Shown piece after piece: positions 20,254 through 28,578 of a stretch of 57,420 nucleotides of DNA. Under the pieces are notes generated by a model, which was given only the letters and a program-made list of their open reading frames with translations, was not told the DNA's origin and ran no database searches. This DNA is from JADGGM01 sp025449955 (GTDB lineage Bacteria; Gemmatimonadota; Gemmatimonadetes; Gemmatimonadales; Gemmatimonadaceae): contig DATBNO010000115.1 of the NCBI GenBank assembly GCA_036554285.1, positions 1-57,420 on the forward strand, read 5' to 3'. Both the position numbers and the translations under genes were made by a program. How positions within the stretch are numbered: position 1 is the stretch's first letter; each line of letters opens with the position of its first letter.

Positions 20254-21066
20254 TCACGGGCCGTTGGGCGCGCGGATACCGCGCTGGGCGGCCAGCCACT
20301 TAAGAAATCGCGTCACGGCGTTCGTGTCTTCGAGCGAGAACTCGGCCGCCGTGCGCGTGCCGTCATCGTTCGTCACGCGCGCCGTGACCGCGGCCGGCGC
20401 CGACGCTCGTAGACTCGCGAATGCGTCCTCGTCCGTGGCGTCGTCGCCCAGATAGACCACGGCCGCGCCATCGTTCGCGAGCTCGCGCATCAAGCGCAGC
20501 GCGACCGTGCCCTTGTTCACGTCTTCGTTAGGCCGAATCTCGAACACCTTCTTCCCTTCCATCACGCGCAGGCCGTAGCGCTCCGCGGCGCGGTCGACGG
20601 CGGCGCGGAGCGCGGGCGCCGCCGAAGCGTGCGCCAGGCGGAAATGCACGCTCGCCGTCCACCCCTTGTCCTCGATCAAGGCACCGGGCACGGACGCGAC
20701 GACGTGCGCGATGTCGCTCACTACACCTGAAACGGCATCGCGCGCGCTGCCTAACGCTCCGCCATCGAGGAGGCTCCCGTCCGGGCGCACGATCTCGAAC
20801 CCGTGATTGCCCACGACCCAGGCGCCCGACACGCCGGCGAGGCGCACGACGTCGGAGGCGGCCCGGCCGGACACGAACGCCACGATGACTCGAGGATGCG
20901 CCGCGAGCGCTTCGATCACGCGCCTGGTCTCCGGCGGCACCGCGGCATCTTCCGGGCGCGGTGCGATCGGCGCCAGCGTCCCATCGACGTCGAGCATCAA
21001 CAGCAGCGGCGTCCCGGCGAGCCGAGTGGCAACATCGGCAGTAACCGGAAGCAGCGGACGCGTCAC
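20254..21066 (-). CDS. otsB: Trehalose-6-phosphate phosphatase
   Basis: The 270-residue protein starts at a GTG (21066) overlapping the otsA stop by four bases (GTGA). It is a HAD-superfamily phosphatase: motif I LLMLDVDGTLAPI contains the nucleophile and acid Asp, SGR is the motif II region, KG in VNKGTVALRL is the Lys motif, and GDDATDEDAF is motif IV. It removes phosphate from trehalose-6-phosphate to give trehalose. Translational coupling with otsA matches the usual pathway pair. Confidence 0.95.
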   Translation of the reverse strand: MTRPLLPVTADVATRLAGTPLLLMLDVDGTLAPIAPRPEDAAVPPETRRVIEALAAHPRVIVAFVSGRAASDVVRLAGVSGAWVVGNHGFEIVRPDGSLLDGGALGSARDAVSGVVSDIAHVVASVPGALIEDKGWTASVHFRLAHASAAPALRAAVDRAAERYGLRVMEGKKVFEIRPNEDVNKGTVALRLMRELANDGAAVVYLGDDATDEDAFASLRASAPAAVTARVTNDDGTRTAAEFSLEDTNAVTRFLKWLAAQRGIRAPNGP

Positions 21067-22568
21067 GCCGCGCCGGTCTCCTGCGAGCGCTCCGCGATAA
21101 TCGCTTCGGTGCGACTGAGTATGGCGGCCAACCAATCGAAAATCGTGCGGCTCCGCAGCTGCGTGCGCATGCGGTGCATCCGCACGCGTCGCTCGCCGTC
21201 TCCCATGCTCACGGCGCGACGAATGCCTTCGACGAAGCCGTCGATGTTGAACGGGTTGATGAGCACGGCGCCATCGATTTCCTCGGCGGCGCCGGTGAAG
21301 CGACTCAACACCAGCACGCCGCGTTCTTCGATCTGGCAGGCGACGAATTCTTTGGCCACCAGATTCATTCCGTCCTGCAGTGATGACACGAGACACAAGT
21401 CGGCCGCCCTATAGACGCCCGCCAACAACTCGGCGCTGACGTTCTCGTGGACAAGAACGATCGGGGTCCACGTGCGCGTCCGGAATCGCGCGTTGATCTC
21501 GAGCACACCCCGCACCATTTCCTCCTCGAGCGCACGGTACGCGGAAATCTCCGACCGCGACGGGGTGGCGACGAGGAGGAACGTGAACCGCTCGCGCATT
21601 TCGGGGTGCTGCTCCCAGAGCAGACGCAGCGCGCGCAGCCGCTCCGGAATGCCCTTCGTGTAGTCGACCCGATCGACGCCCACGCCTAACCGGCAATCGT
21701 TCTTGGCGTAGCGCGACCGCAAGCGCTCGGCGAGCGCGGTGTTGACGGGCGTCGCCGCGAGACGCTCGTAGCGGTCGACGTCGATGCTGATCGGATACAC
21801 GCCGACCTCGACCACGCGCCCCTCGAACTGGATCGTGAAGGTCTCCGAATCGATCTCGGCCTCGGGGATGAATTCGGCGACGCAGCCCAAAAAGTTGAGC
21901 GCGTAGCGCTCCGTATGAAACTCGATGAGGTCGTTGCCCAAGAGTCCGCGCAACAACGCTTCATCGACGTCGACCGGCAGCAGACGAAGGATGTCGGCGG
22001 GCGGGAACGGGATGTGCCAGAATTGATGCAGCAGCTGCGGTTCGACGATGTCGCGTATCATCGCCGCCGCCAACCCAAAGTGGTAATCCTGGATCCACAC
22101 GACGGGCTTCTTGTCGGCGCGTCGGATCTCGTCGGCGACGGCACGCGCGAACTTCGCGTTCACGCTTTGATAGCGTTCCCAATACTCGTTGCGATACGAG
22201 AAATGTTGAACGAGCAGATGGCAGAGCGGCCAGAGCGAGCTGTTGGCGAAGCCGAGATAGAATCCGTCGATTTCGGCCGCATCGAGGAAGACGCGACGCA
22301 GCGTGTATGCGTTAGTCTGCGGCGGAACGCGCAGGCGGCCGTACGTATCGGCGGTACCTTCGTCCGCGCTCCCCGATCCCCACGCGACCCACACGCCGTG
22401 CGTCGCTTGCATTGTCGGGTCGAGCGCGGAGACCAATCCGCCCGGCGGTTGTCTCACCTCGATTGCGCGGTCGCCGCCGGTGCCTTCGACGAACCGGTGT
22501 TCATACGGCTCCCGGTTCGACAGCATGATGAGCGTCCGGTCAACGAGGTATCGCGAGAGGTCTGGCAT
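21063..22568 (-). CDS. otsA: Trehalose-6-phosphate synthase (GT20)
   Basis: The enzyme has 501 residues. Typical GT20 segments include LIMLSNREPYEH at the N-terminus, PGGLVSALDP, WIQDYHFGLAA, the phosphate-binding GVDRVDYTKGIPERL, and LQDGMNLVAKEFVACQ in the nucleotide-sugar site. It transfers glucose from UDP- or ADP-glucose to glucose-6-phosphate. Trehalose is a common osmolyte and desiccation protectant. The 204-base upstream gap, shared with the diverging GHMP kinase, should hold the promoters, but no clear -10/-35 was found. Confidence 0.95.
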   Translation of the reverse strand: MPDLSRYLVDRTLIMLSNREPYEHRFVEGTGGDRAIEVRQPPGGLVSALDPTMQATHGVWVAWGSGSADEGTADTYGRLRVPPQTNAYTLRRVFLDAAEIDGFYLGFANSSLWPLCHLLVQHFSYRNEYWERYQSVNAKFARAVADEIRRADKKPVVWIQDYHFGLAAAMIRDIVEPQLLHQFWHIPFPPADILRLLPVDVDEALLRGLLGNDLIEFHTERYALNFLGCVAEFIPEAEIDSETFTIQFEGRVVEVGVYPISIDVDRYERLAATPVNTALAERLRSRYAKNDCRLGVGVDRVDYTKGIPERLRALRLLWEQHPEMRERFTFLLVATPSRSEISAYRALEEEMVRGVLEINARFRTRTWTPIVLVHENVSAELLAGVYRAADLCLVSSLQDGMNLVAKEFVACQIEERGVLVLSRFTGAAEEIDGAVLINPFNIDGFVEGIRRAVSMGDGERRVRMHRMRTQLRSRTIFDWLAAILSRTEAIIAERSQETGAA

Positions 22569-22772
22569 CTGGCACCCGGCGCACGGACGAAGGGACTGGA
22601 AGCTCTATCATGGCCCGCACACAACAGTCTGGCAATCGAGCGGGCACGGACTAGCTTTCCATTTCTCTCCGCCGCGACCCGCTACCTACGATGGAATATG
22701 CACTCGCTCCAACGGTTTGGCGCTCGTTGCCGCATCGCATGGCAGGTGCCACGTCGTCATTCGAGCTGAACC

Positions 22773-23732
22773 GTGCGTGAGGTGACGGCGCGCGCGCCGG
22801 TGCGCATCGATTTCGGCGGCGGGTGGACCGATGTGCCGCCGTATCCGCACGAAGAGGGCGGATGCGTGTGCAATGTGGCCATCGCGCGCTACGCGACGGC
22901 GCGGCTCGCCGAGCGCAGCGTTGGGCTGCATGTGGATGCGGACGACGAGGACCAGGCGCTGCCACGCGCAGCGCTCGAGCGCGCCGGCATCGCGCACGTG
23001 GCGCTCAAACTCCGTAACGACTTTCCGCGCGGCGCGGGCCTTGGTGGATCGTCGGCGGCCGGTGTGGCGATCCAGGCGGCGCTCGCGGCGTGGCGCGGCG
23101 AGAGCACCGACGGGACGTCACTCGCCGAGCGCAGTCGCGCGGTGGAAACGGAGGGATTGCGCGTGCCCGGCGGCAGCCAGGACCACTACGCTGCTGCGTT
23201 AGGCGGCGCCCTCGACTTGCGCTTGGGCGCGGCGGTCGAGGCGCGCCACATCCCGCTGTCGGCGGCGCGGCGCGCCGAGCTCGAGCGGCGGTGCATCATC
23301 GGCTTCACCGGCGAGTCGCGGATTTCGGGCCACACGATCACGGCGGTGATCGATGCGTATCGCGCGCGCGAACCGCGTGTGACCGCGGCGTTGCGGCGCA
23401 TGAAGGCGCTCGCGGTTCGCATGGTCGAGACGTTGGGCCGCGGCTCGATCGACGAGTTGGCGGCGTTGGTGGACGAGCACTGGCAATTTCAGCGTGGGCT
23501 GCACGAGCGCATCTCGACTCCAGCTATCGAGCGCCTGCTCGAGGCGGCGCGTCGGGCCGGCGCGACCGGCGGCAAGGCGTTAGGCGCATCGGGCGGGGGC
23601 AGCGTGTTGGTCATTGCGCCGGAGGATGCCGCCGACGCGGTGCGCGCGGCGGTCGCCTCGATGGCGGTGCCGCTTCCGTTCGCGATCGACACCGACGGCG
23701 CGCGTCTGGTCGACGAGCCGGTGCCAGCATGA
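22773..23732 (+). CDS. GHMP-family sugar kinase (heptose/fucose kinase-like)
   Basis: The 319-residue protein starts at GTG. It has the N-terminal APVRIDFGGGWTDVPPY of sugar-1-kinases, the ATP-binding PRGAGLGGSSA (about residues 86-96) and the C-terminal GASGGGSVL motif. The FGGGWTD start resembles D-glycero-D-manno-heptose-7-phosphate kinase (HddA) and fucokinase. No other heptose pathway gene is adjacent, so the sugar is not certain. Its stop overlaps the start of the M20 peptidase gene (ATGA), which makes a coupled pair. Confidence 0.88.
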   Translation: MREVTARAPVRIDFGGGWTDVPPYPHEEGGCVCNVAIARYATARLAERSVGLHVDADDEDQALPRAALERAGIAHVALKLRNDFPRGAGLGGSSAAGVAIQAALAAWRGESTDGTSLAERSRAVETEGLRVPGGSQDHYAAALGGALDLRLGAAVEARHIPLSAARRAELERRCIIGFTGESRISGHTITAVIDAYRAREPRVTAALRRMKALAVRMVETLGRGSIDELAALVDEHWQFQRGLHERISTPAIERLLEAARRAGATGGKALGASGGGSVLVIAPEDAADAVRAAVASMAVPLPFAIDTDGARLVDEPVPA

Positions 23733-24901
23733 CGGTGGACCGCGGCGACGCCGTCGCGCTGACCCGCGCGCTGGTGCGCATCGACTCGCGCAATCCGTCG
23801 CTGGTACCAGGCGCACCCGTCGAAGCGGCGGTCGCGCGCGGGCTAGCCGAGGTGTTGCGCGAGTGGGGATTCGCGGTGGATGTCCACGACGCGGCGCCTA
23901 ACCGGCCGAACGTGGTGGCGCGCATCGGCCCGGCCGGCGGCCGCACGCTGATGTTCAACGGGCACCTCGACGTGGTGGGCACCGACGGCATGACGCACGC
24001 GCCCTTCGCCGCCGACGAGCGCGACGGGTCGCTCTGGGGACGCGGCTCGTCCGACATGAAGGGCGGCGTAGCCGCGATGTGCGCGGCGGCAGCGCGGGCA
24101 GCCGACGACGGCCTCGACTGCGAGCTCATCATTGCAGCCGTGGCCGACGAAGAGTACAGCAGCATAGGGACGCGCGCTGTGATCGCGCGCGGTGTGCGGG
24201 CGGACGCAGCGATCGTGACCGAGCCGACGCGTCTCGCCATCGCGCCGGCCCACCGCGGTTTCGTGTGGACCACGGTGACGGTTCGTGGGCGCGCGGCACA
24301 CGGCAGCCGCTACGACGTCGGCATCGATGCGATTCGGCACGCCGGGTTGCTGTTGGCGGAGCTCGATGCGTTCGAGTCGCGCGAGCTCGCCACGCACACG
24401 CATCCGCTCTTGGGACGCGCGTCGTGGCACGCGTCGACGATCGACGGCGGGTTAGGCATGTCCACGTATCCGGATCGGTGCACGCTGCGCATCGAGCGGC
24501 GGACGCTGCCCGGCGAGACGCCGGCACAGGCGTTCGACGAAGTGCGCGATGCGTGCGCGCGGGTGCGCGCGCATCGCCCGACCTTCGACGCCGAAGTGAC
24601 GCTGGACCTGACGCAGAATCCGAGCGATGTCGCGGTCGACGCACCCGTCGTGCGACGTCTGGAGAACGCGCTCGCGGAATGTGGTGAGTCGTCGCGCATC
24701 GAAGGGCTGAGCGCGTGGACCGACGCCGCGCTGCTCAACGAAGGGGGCATCCCCGCAGTCTGCTACGGGCCGGGCGACATCTCGCGCGCACACGCGGCTG
24801 CCGAGTGGATCGAAGTGGACGAGATCGAGCGCGCGACGCGCGTGCTCGCGGTTCTCGCTCGATCCTGGACCAGGGACGAGGAACCGGCGTGGCGCACCTG
24901 A
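23729..24901 (+). CDS. M20 family metallopeptidase (ArgE/DapE-like)
   Basis: The enzyme has 390 residues from the ATG overlapping the kinase stop. Zinc-site residues are visible: His in FNGHLDVVG, the bridging Asp in GRGSSDMKGG, the catalytic and metal Glu pair in DEEYSS, the later acidic ligand in TEPT, and a C-terminal His in RAHAAAEW. A dimerisation domain lies in the middle (TVTVRGRAAHGSRY). The family deacetylates or cleaves N-acyl amino acids and small peptides; the substrate is not known. A small gene starts inside its last codons. Confidence 0.92.
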   Translation: MTVDRGDAVALTRALVRIDSRNPSLVPGAPVEAAVARGLAEVLREWGFAVDVHDAAPNRPNVVARIGPAGGRTLMFNGHLDVVGTDGMTHAPFAADERDGSLWGRGSSDMKGGVAAMCAAAARAADDGLDCELIIAAVADEEYSSIGTRAVIARGVRADAAIVTEPTRLAIAPAHRGFVWTTVTVRGRAAHGSRYDVGIDAIRHAGLLLAELDAFESRELATHTHPLLGRASWHASTIDGGLGMSTYPDRCTLRIERRTLPGETPAQAFDEVRDACARVRAHRPTFDAEVTLDLTQNPSDVAVDAPVVRRLENALAECGESSRIEGLSAWTDAALLNEGGIPAVCYGPGDISRAHAAAEWIEVDEIERATRVLAVLARSWTRDEEPAWRT

Positions 24902-25107
24902 CCCCGGCACAGTACGATGCGTTGGAGCGCGCAATCGCGCACGCGTCGCGGATCGTGGTGATGCGACGCGGAACCGAATATGTCATCGTGCCGCGCCGCC
25001 TTCGCACGGACGGCCGGCACGAAATCATCGAGGCGACGAATCCGACGACGGGCGATGCGCTCTCGTTCTCGCTCGATGACATCGACACCGTGCACATCGT
25101 CCGTTAG
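24889..25107 (+). CDS. Small conserved-looking protein of unknown function
   Basis: This is a 72-residue protein from a GTG (24889) that overlaps the end of the peptidase gene by 13 bases and has a GAGGAA ribosome site. It is a compact alpha/beta protein (LERAIAHASRIVVMRRGTEYVIVPRRL) with no Cys and no membrane segment. It is translationally coupled between the M20 peptidase and the RNase-H-like gene. I do not recognise the family. Confidence 0.6.
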   Translation: MAHLTPAQYDALERAIAHASRIVVMRRGTEYVIVPRRLRTDGRHEIIEATNPTTGDALSFSLDDIDTVHIVR

Positions 25108-25118
25108 GACACGAGATC

Positions 25119-25763
25119 ATGCCCGGCACCGACGCTGCATCCCATCTCATCGCGATCTACGCCGACGAGTCCTGCCTCGGCAATGGGCGCGAGGGTGACA
25201 ACCCCGGCGGCGCAGGCGGCCTCATCGAGATGGCGCGCGATGACGACTGTGAGCCCCTCCGTCGCGACTATTGGCTGGCAGAGCCGTCGACGACGAACAA
25301 TCGGATGGCGCTCCGCTCGGCGATCGAAGGGCTGCGCCTGGTTGGGCTCGACGGCGCGTCCCATCACATCGTGTTCACGAGTGATTCCCGGTATCTGGTG
25401 GATGGCATGACGTCGTGGGTCTACGACTGGGCCCGGCGCGGGTGGCGGCGGAAGACCGGCGCCATCGAGAACGTTGCGCTGTGGCGCGAGTTGGTCGAGA
25501 CGGCGCGTCGCCATCGCGTCGCGTGGCGCTGGGTGCGCGGACACGCGGGGCATCCGCAGAACGAGTACGCGAATGAGCTGGCGACGCGAGCGGCCGCACG
25601 GCAGGTTGGGTCCAACGGCATGATTGATTCGGAGTTCGACACGTGGTTGGCGGCCGAGCGGGCACGTGGGCGCGTGACGATCGCGCCGGATCCGATGCCG
25701 GATCGCACGATGTTCAAATCGGCACGAGAGTTACCGGCGGTTCAGACGGAGAGTCTCTTTTAA
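25119..25763 (+). CDS. RNase HI-like protein with altered catalytic site
   Basis: The 214-residue product aligns well with RNase HI: YADESCLGNG (D16 for E. coli D10), TTNNRMALRSAI, FTSDSRYLVDGM (D89 for D70), and WVRGHAGHPQNEYANELA (H142 for H124). Two of the four catalytic carboxylates differ: Ala64 stands where E. coli has Glu48, and Asn152 stands for Asp134. I confirmed the Ala64 codon (gcg) in the DNA. A C-terminal extension of about 50 residues is present. It may be a non-nucleolytic binder, or Glu70 nearby may compensate. It follows the small gene by 11 bases. Confidence 0.85.
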   Translation: MPGTDAASHLIAIYADESCLGNGREGDNPGGAGGLIEMARDDDCEPLRRDYWLAEPSTTNNRMALRSAIEGLRLVGLDGASHHIVFTSDSRYLVDGMTSWVYDWARRGWRRKTGAIENVALWRELVETARRHRVAWRWVRGHAGHPQNEYANELATRAAARQVGSNGMIDSEFDTWLAAERARGRVTIAPDPMPDRTMFKSARELPAVQTESLF

Positions 25764-25787
25764 CGTCCCGTCCCGTGGGAGACTCCG

Positions 25788-25970
25788 ATGCGGAAGGTCT
25801 TGCTGTTGTTGGTGGTTGGCGTCGCAGTGGGCTATTGGTGGGGGTGGTCTGACGCCCAAGTGAACCAGGACGATGTGGTGACGCGTCTGGTGAACCAAGC
25901 GGGCGGCAAAACGCGCTCATCGCTCAAAGCGAACGCGGACCAAACGATGGACAGTCTCGAGCGACATTGA
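25788..25970 (+). CDS. Small single-pass membrane protein
   Basis: This is a 60-residue protein behind a GGGAG ribosome site. Residues 3-19 form one hydrophobic helix (VLLLLVVGVAVGYWWGW), which is a transmembrane or uncleaved signal segment. The remaining hydrophilic part (VTRLVNQAGGKTRSSLKANADQTMDSLERH) would be outside. It lies 24 bases after the RNase-H-like gene and 27 before GT2. I know no function for it. Confidence 0.65.
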   Translation: MRKVLLLLVVGVAVGYWWGWSDAQVNQDDVVTRLVNQAGGKTRSSLKANADQTMDSLERH

Positions 25971-25997
25971 CGTTCCACACACCGCTTTCGGCACCCG

Positions 25998-26759
25998 ATG
26001 CCCGCACGCTTCGCGCTGCTCAGTATCTTGATTCCCTGTTACAACGAAGAAGCGACCATCGAGCGGACGCTGGATGCGGTGTTCGCCCAACGGAGCCGCC
26101 TCCAATCCTTGGGGCTCGGACTGCAAGTGGTCGCAGTGGACGATGCGTCTAACGATGCGACCTACGACCGGCTCGCGAAGCGAGCTGAAGCGGGTGACAC
26201 GGCGCTGATCGTCGCCCGGCACCCGGAGAATCGCGGAAAAGGCGCGGCCATTCGCACGGCGCGCGAGCGGGCGACCGGCGACATCGCGATCATTCAAGAC
26301 GCCGATCTCGAGTACGATCCCGCCGACATTCCCGCGATGATCAAGCCGATGCTCGATGGCCAAGCCGACGCCGTCGTCGGCACGCGGTTCAGCGGCGGCG
26401 GCGCGCATCGCGTGCTGTACTTCTGGCACCGCGTGGGCAATCAAGGCCTCACGCTCCTGTCCAACATGTTCACCAATCTGAACCTGACGGACATGGAAGT
26501 CGGGTACAAAGCGTTCACGATGGATGCGTTCCGTCGCATGCGCCTGACTAACGGGCGATTCGGCATCGAGCCGGAGATCGTGGCCCGCTTGGCGCAGATG
26601 GGCGCGCGGGTGTACGAGGTGCCGATCAGCTACCATGGTCGCACGTACGCCGAGGGGAAGAAGATCACGTGGCGGGACGGCGTCGCGGCCCTGCACCACA
26701 TCACCCGGGCCCATCTCTCGTGGCGTGCGCAGGAGCGGCTGCCCGCCCCGCACGTGTGA
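25998..26759 (+). CDS. Family 2 glycosyltransferase (polyprenyl-phosphate sugar type)
   Basis: The product has 253 residues. LSILIPCYNEEATIERTL is the GT2 start, VVAVDDASNDAT carries the first acidic site, and QDADLEYDP is the DxD metal/nucleotide-sugar motif. ENRGKGAAIRTARERATGD and GVGYKAF-like MEVGYKAF resemble dolichyl- or undecaprenyl-phosphate mannose/glucose synthases. It lacks C-terminal membrane helices, so it is a soluble or peripheral form. It converges with the disrupted membrane gene at 26776. Confidence 0.88.
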   Translation: MPARFALLSILIPCYNEEATIERTLDAVFAQRSRLQSLGLGLQVVAVDDASNDATYDRLAKRAEAGDTALIVARHPENRGKGAAIRTARERATGDIAIIQDADLEYDPADIPAMIKPMLDGQADAVVGTRFSGGGAHRVLYFWHRVGNQGLTLLSNMFTNLNLTDMEVGYKAFTMDAFRRMRLTNGRFGIEPEIVARLAQMGARVYEVPISYHGRTYAEGKKITWRDGVAALHHITRAHLSWRAQERLPAPHV

Positions 26760-26775
26760 CGGCGCGGCGCGTCGC

Positions 26776-27274
26776 CTAACGCTCAGTAGCGGACGAACGG
26801 GCTGCTGGTGTCGTCGGGCGACCGGCGCGGGCGATAGCGGTACCACGTCCGGTCGCCGAAGCTTGTCGATTGAACCAGTACCATGCAGCGCCGCCCGCGA
26901 ACAGGAACGCCGTGCCGGCCGTAAGAAAAAGGAACGTGCGGGATGACGGCGCCATGACCATGTCGCGCGCCCGCGTTCCGATCGCTGCCGCGCGGTCGCC
27001 GAGAGATCGTGCGGCCAAGTACGCGACGACGAGGAGGCAGCCGCCGCCCAGAAGCCACCACGAGACCACGCCGGACCACGACGGCAGCGCCCGGGGCAAG
27101 CAGGTTCGCCACGGGCACGAGACCGAACAGGATGAGTAGTAGTGCCGTGGCGCGCGCGACCAGGCGCGGGACTGACGAAATCGGCTGCAGAGGAGTTGAC
27201 TCCAGCGTCGGCAAAGGCGCCCTTGCGCGAGCGCGGGCCGTGCCGCCTATAATTGGCAGGACGGCGCGTCCCAC
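26776..27274 (-). pseudogene. Frame-disrupted multi-helix membrane protein
   Basis: Two overlapping minus-strand frames each hold parts of one membrane protein. Frame A (27274 down to about 27095) encodes ATALLLILFGLVPVANLL, one helix. Frame B continues with GVVSWWLLGGGCLLVVAYLAARS and FLFLTAGTAFLFAGGAAWYWF, two more helices. The end of frame A (TWYRYRPRRSPDDTSSPFVRY) gives a natural-looking tail. A composite needs one shift near 27095 and a reverse shift near 26860. The sequence looks like the membrane N-terminus of a PMT-type glycosyltransferase or a small three-helix protein. Either the gene is decaying or the assembly has indels. Confidence 0.5.
27223..27253 (+). promoter_or_regulatory. 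Promoter with consensus TATAAT
   Basis: A perfect TATAAT (27248-27253) lies 19 bases after TTGCGC (27223-27228). A start site near 27260 would give a leader of about 20 bases to the zinc-ribbon gene. It is the best -10 match I found in the window. Confidence 0.6.
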
Positions 27275-27280
27275 CTCTTC

Positions 27281-27985
27281 GTGGAATTGGATATGGATGA
27301 TCTCGACCGGCTCTTTCGACGTCTCGTGGAGAACATACGTAACGGATATCCGGCGTACCTCTCACATCATTTCGAGGTGTCGGAGCTCTACCAGAACCTG
27401 ATTCCGTACCGGCACAACCGCCGCGAGATGGGTATCGAGACCAATCAGGACTACGAGGTCGCCCTCTGTCGGCTGCTGTCCGGAGAGCGGGGTTATCTCG
27501 CAGTTGACGACGCGATGGCCGGGGCGTTACGCGCCGAACTCGCGACGCCCAATCCCAACACGGCGATCTTCCGCGAGTTCGCGGCGTCACGCGTAGCGTT
27601 GCTCGCTGGCGCACAGCGACGCGCCGATGAGATGGTAGTCGAGGCAGCGAGCGTCCCGCTCGACGCGACGCCAAGTGGGGCGGCGTCCGGCACGCCATCG
27701 CCGGCACCGCGCGCGTCGTGGGCGGCACGCGGATCGCCGAGCACGAGCGTCGCGACAACGATTCAACCCACGGCGAGTGTCGGTGCCTCGTCGTCGTCGG
27801 CATCGGCGCGGCATGATTCGAGTTGCCGATACTGCGGCGGCAACTTGCCTGACGGCCGGCGCGCCAGCTTCTGTCCGCACTGCGGTCAGAACCTCACGAT
27901 CCAGCGGTGTCCAGCGTGCGGAACCGAGCTCGAGATGAGCTGGAAATTCTGCATCACGTGCGGCCGCGGTATCGCCACCTCGTAA
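27281..27985 (+). CDS. Double zinc-ribbon protein
   Basis: The protein has 234 residues if the GTG at 27281 is used; an ATG at 27293 is an alternative. The first 90 residues are helical (DDLDRLFRRLVENIRNGYPAYL, LYQNLIPYRHNRREMG) with no known domain. A low-complexity Ser/Ala/Pro linker follows. The end is a double zinc ribbon: CRYCGG, CPHCGQ, CPACGT and CITCGR, four CxxC knuckles. This arrangement is typical of adaptor proteins that bind nucleic acid or kinases. The stop overlaps the next start by one base (TAATG), so it is coupled to the cytochrome gene. Confidence 0.8.
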   Translation: MELDMDDLDRLFRRLVENIRNGYPAYLSHHFEVSELYQNLIPYRHNRREMGIETNQDYEVALCRLLSGERGYLAVDDAMAGALRAELATPNPNTAIFREFAASRVALLAGAQRRADEMVVEAASVPLDATPSGAASGTPSPAPRASWAARGSPSTSVATTIQPTASVGASSSSASARHDSSCRYCGGNLPDGRRASFCPHCGQNLTIQRCPACGTELEMSWKFCITCGRGIATS

Positions 27986-28578
27986 TGCGGTGCGCTGCCG
28001 TTTTCACGATTGGGACGTGTCTCGTGGTGGCCGCGTGTCATGGTGAATCGAAGGGCGGTCGCGTTCCGGTGGACACCGCGGCGGCGATGCCGCTCGGCGG
28101 CACGGCCGCCGAGAGCGCCGCGGCGCGCCCGACGACGGTGCCGCTCGAGAGCGCGACCGTGGCCGCGGCCGCACCGGTCGTGATCGAGCCCGCGGATTCG
28201 GCCGCGGGATTCGCGCTCTACCATGGAAAGGGCCGCTGCTTCACGTGCCACGGCGGGTTAGGCCGCGGCACCACAAAGTTAGGCCCCGATCTCACGGACA
28301 CCACGTGGCTCAACGGCGACAGCTCGGTCGCCGGCATCCGCGGGGTGATCGCCACCGGCGTCGCCACGCCACGACAATTCTCCGTCGCCATGCCTGCTTA
28401 CGCCGGAATGTTGGATGACTCGGACCTGACGCGGCTGGCCGCGTACGTCTACGCCCTGTCGCACCCGTCCGCGGTGAGCCACAGCCCGACGCCGTCCGAT
28501 TCGGCGGCACGGCGCGCCGACACGGGCTCCCGGTTAGGCAAGTCCGCCGGCGACACGTCGCACCCGACGCTGCCGTGA
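27985..28578 (+). CDS. Lipoprotein c-type cytochrome (class I)
   Basis: The protein has 197 residues. A lipoprotein signal ends at LVVAAC (about residue 18), then an Ala/Pro-rich spacer leads to one haem-binding CFTCH motif (about residue 85). The likely axial Met is in FSVAMPAYAGM. The final 35 residues are Ser/Thr/Ala rich and disordered. It should carry electrons at the outer face of the cytoplasmic membrane or in the periplasm. Two GTTAGGC copies occur within 22 bases here (28257 and 28278), straddling codons near the haem site. Confidence 0.88.
   Translation: MRCAAVFTIGTCLVVAACHGESKGGRVPVDTAAAMPLGGTAAESAAARPTTVPLESATVAAAAPVVIEPADSAAGFALYHGKGRCFTCHGGLGRGTTKLGPDLTDTTWLNGDSSVAGIRGVIATGVATPRQFSVAMPAYAGMLDDSDLTRLAAYVYALSHPSAVSHSPTPSDSAARRADTGSRLGKSAGDTSHPTLP

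Noticed and set aside
25917..27803. 628-codon open frame on minus through GT2 and the zinc-ribbon gene
   Set aside because: It is Arg/Ser-rich low-complexity sequence that mirrors real genes in other frames.
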